This document shows positions 1-7,116 of a DNA stretch of 15,068 nt, in pieces. The stretch covers positions 1-15,068 of the forward strand of contig JAGPCH010000007.1 in the NCBI GenBank assembly GCA_018058125.1, given 5' to 3'. A program made the position numbers and the translations under genes. Position 1 is the stretch's first letter. Each line of letters starts with the position of its first letter. A model generated the notes under the pieces. That model saw nothing but the letters and a program-made list of their open reading frames with translations. It did no database searches and was not told where the DNA came from. Origin of the DNA: Ignavibacteria bacterium. Lineage in GTDB: Bacteria; Bacteroidota; Ignavibacteria; Tepidaquicellales; Tepidaquicellaceae.

Positions 1-417
1 ACAGTTGCCAGTGCTGCAGCAATAGTGATATTTGCAGCGGATGTTTTTCATAATCCTTTAATTTTATCAGCTTTAATAATAGTTTGTTTTTTGACAGGTG
101 TTTATTCTTCAGCTTTGATGATGAAAAGGTTTGGTGAAGACCCATCCGAAGTAGTCATAGATGAAGCAGTTGGAATGTGGATCACAATTTTAATATTTAT
201 TGTACTCGAAGGAAAATCTCCGGATACTGCATATTATGTATTCTGTTTTTTAATGTTCAGATTTTTTGATATAACAAAGATCCAGCCTGCAAAATATTTT
301 GATGAACTGAATACAGGATTTGGTGTCATGATGGATGATGTGATCGCCGGAATTTATGCAGGTATCAGCTCCTATGTTTTTTACAGAATATATTTTTTTG
401 TTTCATACATTTGGTAA
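1..417 (+). CDS. pgpA: Phosphatidylglycerophosphatase A, 3' part (5' end outside window)
   Basis: Inner-membrane phosphatase that dephosphorylates phosphatidylglycerophosphate to phosphatidylglycerol in phospholipid synthesis. The frame is open from base 1 (TVASAAAIVIF...), so the 138 visible residues are the C-terminal part. The N-terminal GT/GS-containing region of the family lies upstream of the window. The family signature is present: DPSEVVIDEAVGMW, with its conserved acidic cluster, then FRFFDI and, near the end, MMDDVIAGIYAG, where the paired Asp are conserved. Several hydrophobic stretches fit membrane segments. One small oddity: the usual FDIxKPxP is FDITKIQPA here. A GTG at 25 could be read as a start, but it lies inside the conserved fold and is not the true one. 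The gene sits 47 nt before cinA on the same strand, so the two are probably co-transcribed. Confidence 0.9.
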   Translation, partial: TVASAAAIVIFAADVFHNPLILSALIIVCFLTGVYSSALMMKRFGEDPSEVVIDEAVGMWITILIFIVLEGKSPDTAYYVFCFLMFRFFDITKIQPAKYFDELNTGFGVMMDDVIAGIYAGISSYVFYRIYFFVSYIW

Positions 418-464
418 TTTAAATATTCATTACAAATTCATTCCGAATCAAAGTTTAAATAAAA

Positions 465-1724
465 TTGAAATCTAAAATAATCTCTATCGGTGATGAGATC
501 CTGATCGGACAGATAGTAAATACGAATGCTGCATATATTGGTGAAAAATTGTTTTCAGCCGGATTTCCTGTTGAAAGAACAGTCGTTATAGGTGATGAAG
601 AAAAAGTACTTATGGACGAATTACAGGAATCAACTGATAATTACGACATTACAATTATTACCGGTGGACTCGGTCCTACTCATGATGATATTACTAAACC
701 AACATTAGTAAAATTTTTCAAAGACACACTTGTAACAGATAGCAAAGTTCTGGAACATGTAAAAAAAATCTTCAGCTCAAAGAAAGTTTATATGCCTGAA
801 GTAAATATAGCTCAGGCTCTGGTCCCCTCTAAATCAAAAGTGATATGGAATGCAAACGGCACTGCTCCGGGTATCCTGTTTGAAACTGATAACAAAGTCA
901 TAATTGCAATTCCCGGAGTTCCATTTGAGATGAAAACATTGATAGATAAAGAAATAATCCCTTACCTGATATCAAAATTTAAAAATGATTTTTCTAAAGT
1001 TTATCTTCATAAAACTCTTCTGACTACCGGAGCAGGCGAATCAACATTAAATGAGATGTTAGGTGATATAAATGAAATTACTGCAATCGGGAAACTTGCA
1101 TTCCTTCCTTCAATTACCGGTGTCAGACTACGAATCAATACCGAAGGTAAATCAAAATCCGAAGCTGAAACAAAGATCTCTTTAATAGAAAAAAATATCC
1201 GATCAAAAATTCAGGATTATATTTATGGAGAAGATGAAGATACACTTCAGAATGTAATTGGTAAGATATTAAAAGAAAAGAAACAGACTTTGTCGGTAGC
1301 AGAATCTTGTACGGGAGGTAATATTTCTTCAAAAATTGTAAGTGTCCCGGGAAGTTCAGAATATTACATTGGCGGTGTTTGTGTATATTCAAATCTAGAA
1401 AAAATAAAACTGCTTAATATAGAAAATGAAACCCTGAATAAATTCGGAGCAGTAAGTGAAAAGACAGCAATGGAAATGGCTGATGGAGTAAGGAATATTA
1501 TGAACACAGATTTTGCGGTTTCTACTACAGGCATAGCGGGTCCAACGGGCGGATCTGATGAAAAACCTGTAGGACTTGTTTGGATTGGTTTTTCTTCAAA
1601 AGAAAAAACATATGCTATGAGTTTTTTATTCGGAGATGAAAGACAGAGAAACATTGAACGCGCTTCACAGAGAGCTTTGGAAATATTAAGAAGAGAATTA
1701 CTGAATATAAAAATTATTTTTTAG
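465..1724 (+). CDS. cinA: CinA family protein (MoCF-like domain + NMN amidohydrolase PncC-like domain)
   Basis: Full-length two-domain CinA of 419 residues, the usual size. Residues 1-170 form the molybdopterin-binding-like (COG1058) domain, with KIISIGDEILIGQ at the start, GGLGPTHDDIT at 67-77, NGTAPGI and IPGVPFEMK. Residues ~255-415 form the PncC-like domain, with AESCTGG at ~279-285, the catalytic Ser region of nicotinamide mononucleotide deamidases, plus GSSEYYIGGVCVYSN and TTGIAGPTGGSDEKPVG. Known family roles are ADP-ribose pyrophosphatase and NMN deamidase activity in pyridine-nucleotide salvage. The old competence/damage-inducible label does not imply competence here. The start is TTG at 465: it gives the conserved N-terminus MKSKIISIGDE, and an in-frame TAA (456-458) lies just upstream. 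No Shine-Dalgarno sequence is seen. Confidence 0.95.
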   Translation: MKSKIISIGDEILIGQIVNTNAAYIGEKLFSAGFPVERTVVIGDEEKVLMDELQESTDNYDITIITGGLGPTHDDITKPTLVKFFKDTLVTDSKVLEHVKKIFSSKKVYMPEVNIAQALVPSKSKVIWNANGTAPGILFETDNKVIIAIPGVPFEMKTLIDKEIIPYLISKFKNDFSKVYLHKTLLTTGAGESTLNEMLGDINEITAIGKLAFLPSITGVRLRINTEGKSKSEAETKISLIEKNIRSKIQDYIYGEDEDTLQNVIGKILKEKKQTLSVAESCTGGNISSKIVSVPGSSEYYIGGVCVYSNLEKIKLLNIENETLNKFGAVSEKTAMEMADGVRNIMNTDFAVSTTGIAGPTGGSDEKPVGLVWIGFSSKEKTYAMSFLFGDERQRNIERASQRALEILRRELLNIKIIF

Positions 1725-1744
1725 TTTGAAATACTTTTATAATA

Positions 1745-1759
1745 AGCATATATTATGCT
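1745..1759. promoter_or_regulatory. Short inverted repeat upstream of the secreted Asp-box gene
   Basis: AGCATA-TAT-TATGCT is a perfect 6-bp inverted repeat with a 3-nt spacer, 38 nt upstream of the ATG at 1798. A TATAAT string lies just before it at 1738-1743, but I see no convincing -35 element. It has no following T-run, so it is not a terminator. It may be a protein-binding site or chance in AT-rich DNA. Confidence 0.25.
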
Positions 1760-1774
1760 ACTTAAAAATAATTA

Positions 1775-1790
1775 TTAATTAATTAATTAA
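1775..1790. repeat. (TTAA)x4 tetranucleotide repeat
   Basis: Four perfect TTAA units directly upstream of the ATG at 1798, in the 73-nt spacer after cinA. The tract is self-complementary and very AT-rich. It falls where the translation-initiation region of the secreted protein gene would be, and no Shine-Dalgarno sequence is seen there. Confidence 0.6.
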
Positions 1791-1797
1791 ACATAAG

Positions 1798-3801
1798 ATG
1801 AAAAAATTCAACAAATTTTTCAAAGGCAGTATTCCTGGTTTTTTAATCCTAATAATTCTGTCATTAGTAGGTTCAGAGATTTTTCAGGGTCAGAGTCAGG
1901 AAAGTCGTTTTAATTATGACGAAAATGATCCTTTAATTGACAGACCGACAAGAGAATCTCAGCAATATATTATTGAAAACAGTGATCAGTTTGATATTAT
2001 AACTGATGCTGAGGGCTATGATAATTTCCAGATCGGAGTGGACAATGCAGAGCAAATGATTGTTTCTAATCCTAGAGATCCGTTAAATATGCAGTTTGGT
2101 GTAAATGGCGGAGCAGGACAGAGAGCTTATTACACAATTAACGGACATGACTGGATCTCAAGTAATCCTGTTTATCATTCATCCACATGCTGCGATCCAT
2201 GGTCAGCATTTGACAGTCTCGGTGTGCTTCATTATGGTTCAGGTGTCAGCGGACAATATGTTTATAATTCCACTAACGGAGGAGCTACATATGGTTCAGC
2301 AATTCTGACTGTTTCAGGAAATGACAGAAACACAATGGCAGCTGACCAGACTAACGGCCCATATTCAAATTATTTATATGCTGCAATTACTCCTGGTAAC
2401 TTTTCAAGAAGCACAAACGGAGGAACATCATGGTCACAAACTTATACTTCAAGTAATACTATTCCGGGAGTTATGATTGCTGTTGGTCCAAACGGACCTG
2501 TCCAGGGTGGTTGTGTCATGTATGTAACCAATACAGGTTCATCACAGAATGTAACGTATACATTCCATCGATCTACTGACGGAGGAGCTAATTTTGCAGC
2601 AATGTCAAGTTTAACCGTTGCAGGATACGTTGGTACATTGAATTCTGCCGGCAGACTTGTTATCAATAACGGCAGAACAAGACCTTATCCAATGATCGCA
2701 ATGGACAACAGCTATGGTCCGAACAGAGGCAGACTTTATCTTGTATATGCATCAAATGAACCTGTCGGAAACGGTAATAAACCGGATATAATCCTGCAAT
2801 ATTCCGATGATCAGGGTGCTACATGGTCTTCAAGAATCACTGTAAACGATAATGCAAATCCTGAATTAAGCGATCAGTGGTTCCCTGCAATCTGGTGTGA
2901 AAAAGAAACCGGACGTCTTTATATAAAATGGTATGATACAAGAGAAAATCCTGCAACCTATATGGTTAATGTATATGCAACTTATACTGATGACGGTGGA
3001 ATGACTTTCGCACCCAATCAAAAACTTACAACTCAGTCATGGGTGTATCCGTCACCTGCATGTTCGCCAAATACCAACTGTTACAGAGGTGACTATGACG
3101 GTATGACAGCAAATACAAAAACTTCTTTTTCTGTATGGTATGACGGCAGATCAAATACTTACCAGAATATTGCAGCTTACTTTCCTGACTATGCGTTCAA
3201 AGTTAATCCCGCTATAATCAACATAAACAACAGCAACTTTACTACATTCAATGCTGTGATTCCATCTGTAAAATTATATACTGATAATGTAACATTCTCA
3301 GGGACAGTAACTCCGGCTCCTGCAGCAGGTGCTTTAACTGTTTCTTTTCCAAATGGAAATACACTTAACAGTTACCCTGACTCCCTACTTGTAAGGGTCA
3401 ATGCTGCGCCGGGTACAACTGCCGGTGTCTATACAGTAACTTTAAAAAGCGCAGGATCAAACGGTACGCCTGTGCACATAAGAACTTTATCACTTAATGT
3501 AGGACTGGTGGGCGTAGAAGGTATAAATGAAATCCCTTCCGCATATTTCCTGCTTCAGAATTACCCGAATCCGTTCAATCCGACTACCAAAATTGACTAC
3601 ATATTAAAGAATAATACTAATGTATCAATTAAAATATTTGATTCTAAAGGAAGTATTATTCAGACTATGGAAAAAGGAGTTCAAAATTCCGGAAGTCATT
3701 CCGTAGAATTTACAGCTTCGGATTTACCATCGGGAGTTTATTATTACAGACTGGAGACTGATGATTTTACCGATACTAAGCAGATGATTCTATTAAAATA
3801 A
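1798..3801 (+). CDS. Secreted Asp-box (BNR/sialidase-like) beta-propeller protein with T9SS type A sorting domain
   Basis: A 667-residue exported protein. Residues 1-~33 are a signal peptide: basic MKKFNKFFKG, then a hydrophobic core. Five Asp-box-like motifs mark a sialidase-type propeller: STNGGATY (158-165), STNGGTSW (205-212), STDGGANF (259-266), SDDQGATW (336-343) and TDDGGMTF (397-404). A GDYDGM...SVWYDGR segment (431-451) ends this part. Residues ~470-570 look like an Ig-like beta domain (VTFSGTVTPAP ... GVYTVTLKSAG). Residues ~583-667 are the T9SS C-terminal domain: FLLQNYPNPFNPTTKIDY, then SGVYYYRLETD and TKQMILLK. It should therefore cross the outer membrane by type IX secretion and be surface-anchored or released. 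I could not find a convincing FRIP motif or the sialidase Arg triad, so enzymatic sialidase activity should not be assumed; adhesion or another glycan role is equally possible. It appears monocistronic, with its own terminator at 3846. Confidence 0.88.
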   Translation: MKKFNKFFKGSIPGFLILIILSLVGSEIFQGQSQESRFNYDENDPLIDRPTRESQQYIIENSDQFDIITDAEGYDNFQIGVDNAEQMIVSNPRDPLNMQFGVNGGAGQRAYYTINGHDWISSNPVYHSSTCCDPWSAFDSLGVLHYGSGVSGQYVYNSTNGGATYGSAILTVSGNDRNTMAADQTNGPYSNYLYAAITPGNFSRSTNGGTSWSQTYTSSNTIPGVMIAVGPNGPVQGGCVMYVTNTGSSQNVTYTFHRSTDGGANFAAMSSLTVAGYVGTLNSAGRLVINNGRTRPYPMIAMDNSYGPNRGRLYLVYASNEPVGNGNKPDIILQYSDDQGATWSSRITVNDNANPELSDQWFPAIWCEKETGRLYIKWYDTRENPATYMVNVYATYTDDGGMTFAPNQKLTTQSWVYPSPACSPNTNCYRGDYDGMTANTKTSFSVWYDGRSNTYQNIAAYFPDYAFKVNPAIININNSNFTTFNAVIPSVKLYTDNVTFSGTVTPAPAAGALTVSFPNGNTLNSYPDSLLVRVNAAPGTTAGVYTVTLKSAGSNGTPVHIRTLSLNVGLVGVEGINEIPSAYFLLQNYPNPFNPTTKIDYILKNNTNVSIKIFDSKGSIIQTMEKGVQNSGSHSVEFTASDLPSGVYYYRLETDDFTDTKQMILLK

Positions 3802-3845
3802 TCCGCTTCTTACAAGATTAAGAAAATAAATCAAAACAAATTTAT

Positions 3846-3881
3846 AAAAAGCCGTGGGAATCTATTTTCACGGCTTTTTTT
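3846..3881 (+). terminator. Rho-independent terminator after the Asp-box gene
   Basis: The stem AAAAAGCCGTG (3846-3856) pairs with CACGGCTTTTT (3869-3879) around a 12-nt loop and runs into a T-tract. It begins 44 nt after the stop codon and separates this gene from the regulator/efflux unit. The flanking A-run would also allow function on the opposite strand, but no leftward gene is here to need it. Confidence 0.85.
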
Positions 3882-3951
3882 ATGAATAATTCCGCAACAC
3901 ATTTAGTCACTTCCCGTTTTGGATTCCTGATATATTAAATAAACATTAATT

Positions 3952-3980
3952 TTCAATATCCTTTGAACTATAACTTGAAA
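3952..3980. promoter_or_regulatory. Candidate operator for the TetR-type regulator
   Basis: TTCAA-N6-TTGAA (3952-3967) is a 16-bp inverted repeat with 5-bp arms. A third half-site, TTGAAA, lies at 3975-3980 and pairs equally well with TTTCAA at 3951-3956 (N18). It lies 26 nt upstream of the regulator ATG, where an autoregulatory TetR operator would be expected. The string TATCCTTTG inside it is one base longer than the Bacteroidota -7 consensus TAnnTTTG. The centre is not palindromic and the DNA is AT-rich, so this is a weak prediction. Confidence 0.25.
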
Positions 3981-3992
3981 TTTTAAATTATA

Positions 3993-4685
3993 ATGCTTAG
4001 TTTGGAAACTCATAAAACGAAAATAGTTTCTAAGAAATTTTCCTTGAATAATTCAGATCAGATAAAACAAGACCGCAGCAAGATTCTTGAACACTCCCGC
4101 AAAAAATTTCATGCAGAAGGGTTTTATAAAACATCAATGGATGAGATAGCAAAAGATCTTCATATAAGCAAAAAGACCATATATAAGCATTTCCCTTCTA
4201 AAGAGGAGCTTCTCAGAGCTATAACTAATGATACGACATTTATTATTAAAAATAAGATAGTTGAAATAATAGAAGGTGACGAAGATGTAGTCGTAAAATT
4301 TGTGAGGCTTTTGAATATGCACAGTAACATGACAATGAATATCAGCGATAAATGGGTCAGGGATTTGACTATTCATGCTCCTGCAATTAAAATTGAAATT
4401 GACGAAATGAAGAATGATCAGGTCAATAAAGTTTTTACTAAATTACTGGAACAGGGTAAACGGGAAAAACTCATTGAGAATTATCCAACTCCTATCATTA
4501 TGGCGAGTTTTGATTCTTCATTAAAGGCAGTCGTAAATCATGATTTTCTGATCAACAATAAGTTTACAATATTAAATGCTTTCAAGATTACATATGAAAT
4601 GCTTTTAAACGGTGTTCTTACGAAACGGGGCAAAGAAAAATTTAAAAAAACAAAAGTTTTATTAGCTAAAGAAATTAAATTATAA
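3993..4685 (+). CDS. TetR/AcrR family transcriptional regulator
   Basis: A 230-residue regulator. The TetR_N DNA-binding domain covers residues ~28-75. It includes ILEHSRKKFHAEGFYKTSM and a helix-turn-helix at ~48-67 (MDEIAKDLHISKKTIYKHFP), followed by SKEELLRAI, all typical of the family. About 25 basic, polar residues precede this domain, slightly longer than usual. The C-terminal ~150 residues are helical and divergent, as expected for the ligand-binding and dimerisation part; no ligand can be inferred. The ORF ends 10 nt before the next gene's first ATG, so it is the first gene of the efflux operon. By family precedent it is likely a repressor of its own operon, relieved by a pump substrate; this is inference from context. 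The start has no Shine-Dalgarno sequence but an A/T-rich leader like its neighbours. Confidence 0.9.
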   Translation: MLSLETHKTKIVSKKFSLNNSDQIKQDRSKILEHSRKKFHAEGFYKTSMDEIAKDLHISKKTIYKHFPSKEELLRAITNDTTFIIKNKIVEIIEGDEDVVVKFVRLLNMHSNMTMNISDKWVRDLTIHAPAIKIEIDEMKNDQVNKVFTKLLEQGKREKLIENYPTPIIMASFDSSLKAVVNHDFLINNKFTILNAFKITYEMLLNGVLTKRGKEKFKKTKVLLAKEIKL

Positions 4686-4695
4686 ATAATAAAAA

Positions 4696-6027
4696 ATGAT
4701 ATTTATTTCACTGGAAAAAGTTATGAAATTTTCCGCATTGATTATTTTAATTGCCGTTTCATCAACCCTTAAAGCTCAGCAGGTTAAGACAATTAATAAC
4801 GTTGAGCAGGCTATTAATCTGGCGTATAAAAACAATTCATCAATTATTACCGCAAAGCTGGACAGATTGAAAGCTCAGGAAAGAGTATCTGAGGCTTACA
4901 GTGATAATCTGTTTCCTTCAATTAATCTGAATTCAAGATTTCAGCGTGCCATCAGAAAACAGGTATTGAACATAGGCGATCAGCAGTTTGAAGTTGGTTC
5001 TGATAATTCCTTTACAAATCTTATTGATGTAAGAGAGTCTCTTCCAATACTCGGAACTCCTGTTTTTGCAGCTATAAGAATTGCAGACTATTATGAAAAG
5101 ACACAAGAGCAGAATATTACGAAAACAGAAATTGATGTAAAGAAAAATGTAAAAACCGCTTACTATTCAGTTTTACTTTCGAAATCAATTGTTGATGTAA
5201 ATAAAATTACTCAGAAAAATTCTGAAGATAATTTTATTACAGTTGAGAAAAAATATAAGATCGGGACTGCGACAGAATTCGATTATCTAAGGGCAAAAGT
5301 AAGACTGGATAATTCAAATCCTCAATTGTCTGAATCTGAAAGAAATTATGAGATAAGTAGAAAGATCTTGCTTAATGAAATTGGATTAAAAGATCAACAG
5401 GATATTGAAGTACAAGGTGAGCTTACTTATGATAGTACTGAAGTATTTCAGACTACTGATCAAATGATTGAAAACATTGCTAAAAACAACATAGAAGTAA
5501 AACAGCTTGAAGTTTTGAACAGTATAAATAAGGAACTGGTCAAAATCGATAAAGCAAACTATCTCCCTAAGCTATCTGTTTTTGCACAGTATACTTTGTT
5601 CTCAAATGAAAATGACGGACAACCTATAATGGATTACAGATTTGGTAATACACTTTTTGTAGGACTGGGGCTTGATTGGAATTTAAATCTTTTCAGAAAT
5701 TCGTATAAAGTCAATCAATCTGAAATCGAAGTTAAGAAAAATGATGAACAGCTTGCCCAGCTTAAGCAGGGATTGAAACTTCGTGCCGAAAGTTCTATAA
5801 TTGCTTTGGAAGATGCAAAAGAAAGAATTACTTCAAGAAGGAATACTGTGAAGCTGGCTGAAAGAGCTTTGGAACTGGCCAATGTCAGCTATCAGGCTGG
5901 AGTAATAAATCTTCTAGATGTCCAGGCAGCTGAGCTGAGTCTTTCAGAATCCAGACTTGCATTTCTTCAGGCTATCTATGATTATCAGATCGCTAAAGCA
6001 GAAATAGAAAAATTGCTTCAAGAATAA
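4696..6027 (+). CDS. TolC-type outer-membrane efflux protein (OEP family)
   Basis: Outer-membrane duct of a tripartite exporter; 443 residues from the first ATG. The first start gives MIFISLEKVMKFSALIILIAV. An in-frame ATG at 4723 (Met10) gives a cleaner signal peptide (MKFSALIILIAVSSTLKA, then QQ), so 4723 may be the real start. The family's internal duplication is visible: N-terminal half NVEQAINLAYKNN (35-47) and KYKIGTATEFDYLRAKVRL (186-204); C-terminal half IENIAKNNIEVKQLE (258-272) and YQAGVINLLDVQAAELSLSE (399-418). Long heptad-like helices (e.g. ~340-400 and ~405-441) fit the periplasmic barrel. It is the second gene of the regulator/efflux operon and lies 36 nt before the adaptor gene. 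Which drugs or metabolites it exports cannot be told from sequence. Confidence 0.92.
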   Translation: MIFISLEKVMKFSALIILIAVSSTLKAQQVKTINNVEQAINLAYKNNSSIITAKLDRLKAQERVSEAYSDNLFPSINLNSRFQRAIRKQVLNIGDQQFEVGSDNSFTNLIDVRESLPILGTPVFAAIRIADYYEKTQEQNITKTEIDVKKNVKTAYYSVLLSKSIVDVNKITQKNSEDNFITVEKKYKIGTATEFDYLRAKVRLDNSNPQLSESERNYEISRKILLNEIGLKDQQDIEVQGELTYDSTEVFQTTDQMIENIAKNNIEVKQLEVLNSINKELVKIDKANYLPKLSVFAQYTLFSNENDGQPIMDYRFGNTLFVGLGLDWNLNLFRNSYKVNQSEIEVKKNDEQLAQLKQGLKLRAESSIIALEDAKERITSRRNTVKLAERALELANVSYQAGVINLLDVQAAELSLSESRLAFLQAIYDYQIAKAEIEKLLQE

Positions 6028-6063
6028 AAAAACACCATATAAATTTTTAAACAATTATATAAA

Positions 6064-7101
6064 ATGAAAAAAATATTTTATTTCCTTTTAGTCTTAATTG
6101 CTGGAAGTATTTCTCTTCAATCCTGCGGTGGAGAAGGAGAAACAAAAACTGAAACAGAGAAAAAACTTCAGGCAGTCAAGATCATGGAAATTGTAACCGA
6201 AGATTTTCAGGAAAACTACAGTGTCGTTGGTATTGTCAAACCTTTTGAAAGTGCTAAGGTTTCCTCGGAAGAAGGAGGTCTGATCACTTATCAGCCGTTT
6301 GATAAAGGCAGCAGAGTATCAAAAGGTCAGGTAGTCGTTAGGTTGAGAAAAGATCAGGATGCTGCAGCATTCGAACAGGCTTTTACTCAGTTTGAACTTG
6401 CTCAGAGCAATTTTGAAAGGATGGAGAAATTGTATAATGAACAGGTTACAACTGAGCAGGATTATACAAATGCAAAATTTCAACTTGAACTTGCAGAAGA
6501 TGCTCTTGATGTGCTCGAAACTAGACTGAGTAAGTCTTATGTCACTTCCCCAATAAGCGGAATCGTGGATATGAAATATCTGACTAAAGGGGAAGTATGC
6601 GGACCCGGTACACCAATTTTAAATATAGTAGAAGTATCAAGAGTAAAAATATCAGCCGGAATACCGGAGAGATTTATAGGTGAAGTTCAAAAAGGTTCTC
6701 AGGTAAAAATCACTTTTAGTGTCTATCCGGGTGAAGAATTTTCCGGAACAGTAAATTACGTTGCGCCAACATTAAGCGCGGTCAACAGGACATTTGAGAT
6801 AGAAATAGTGCTTAACAACAGGGACGGCAGACTGAAACCGGAAATGAGCGCTAATATTGAAATTGTAAAATCCAAAGTTGAAAATGCAATTGTAATTCCT
6901 CAGGATTATATAGTTGATATCGGAAATGACAAGTATGTATTCGTTCTTGATAATGATGTAGCAAAGAAAAGAATTCTCAATCTTGGAGGAAGAGATGGTA
7001 ATAAAGTTCTTATCCTTTCAGGAGTAAATGCGGGTGAGAAACTTATTTATGAAGGATTTCAGCCCCTTGCAGACGGAGATAAAGTTCAGTTAATAAACTA
7101 A
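6064..7101 (+). CDS. RND efflux periplasmic adaptor (membrane-fusion) lipoprotein, HlyD/AcrA family
   Basis: A 345-residue adaptor joining the RND pump to the TolC-type duct. The N-terminus is a lipoprotein signal with lipobox L18-Q-S-C21, so Cys21 is the predicted lipidated residue. Domains in order: first half of the barrel-sandwich/lipoyl domain (ESAKVSSEEGGLITYQPFDKG, ~62-82, then GQVVVRL); a short alpha-helical hairpin (~98-155, EQAFTQFELAQSNFERMEKLY); second lipoyl half (SPISGIVDMKYLTKGEVCGPG, 162-182); beta-barrel (ISAGIPERFIGEVQKG to SANIEI, ~196-267); and a membrane-proximal domain (VIPQDYIV to GDKVQLI). These are the landmarks of AcrA/MexA-type proteins. The gene is 15 nt from the permease gene, so tightly coupled. 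Cys179 is a second cysteine in the lipoyl domain, with no obvious metal-binding partner. Confidence 0.94.
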   Translation: MKKIFYFLLVLIAGSISLQSCGGEGETKTETEKKLQAVKIMEIVTEDFQENYSVVGIVKPFESAKVSSEEGGLITYQPFDKGSRVSKGQVVVRLRKDQDAAAFEQAFTQFELAQSNFERMEKLYNEQVTTEQDYTNAKFQLELAEDALDVLETRLSKSYVTSPISGIVDMKYLTKGEVCGPGTPILNIVEVSRVKISAGIPERFIGEVQKGSQVKITFSVYPGEEFSGTVNYVAPTLSAVNRTFEIEIVLNNRDGRLKPEMSANIEIVKSKVENAIVIPQDYIVDIGNDKYVFVLDNDVAKKRILNLGGRDGNKVLILSGVNAGEKLIYEGFQPLADGDKVQLIN

Positions 7102-7116
7102 AAATTTTATTTAGAA

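Noticed and set aside
1364..1654. Minus-strand open frame of 96 codons inside cinA
   Set aside because: It lies opposite the conserved PncC-like domain and has no family features; it is a shadow frame.
4134..4376. Minus-strand open frame of 80 codons inside the TetR-type gene
   Set aside because: Antisense to the helix-turn-helix region of a clear regulator gene, with no domain or initiation signal.
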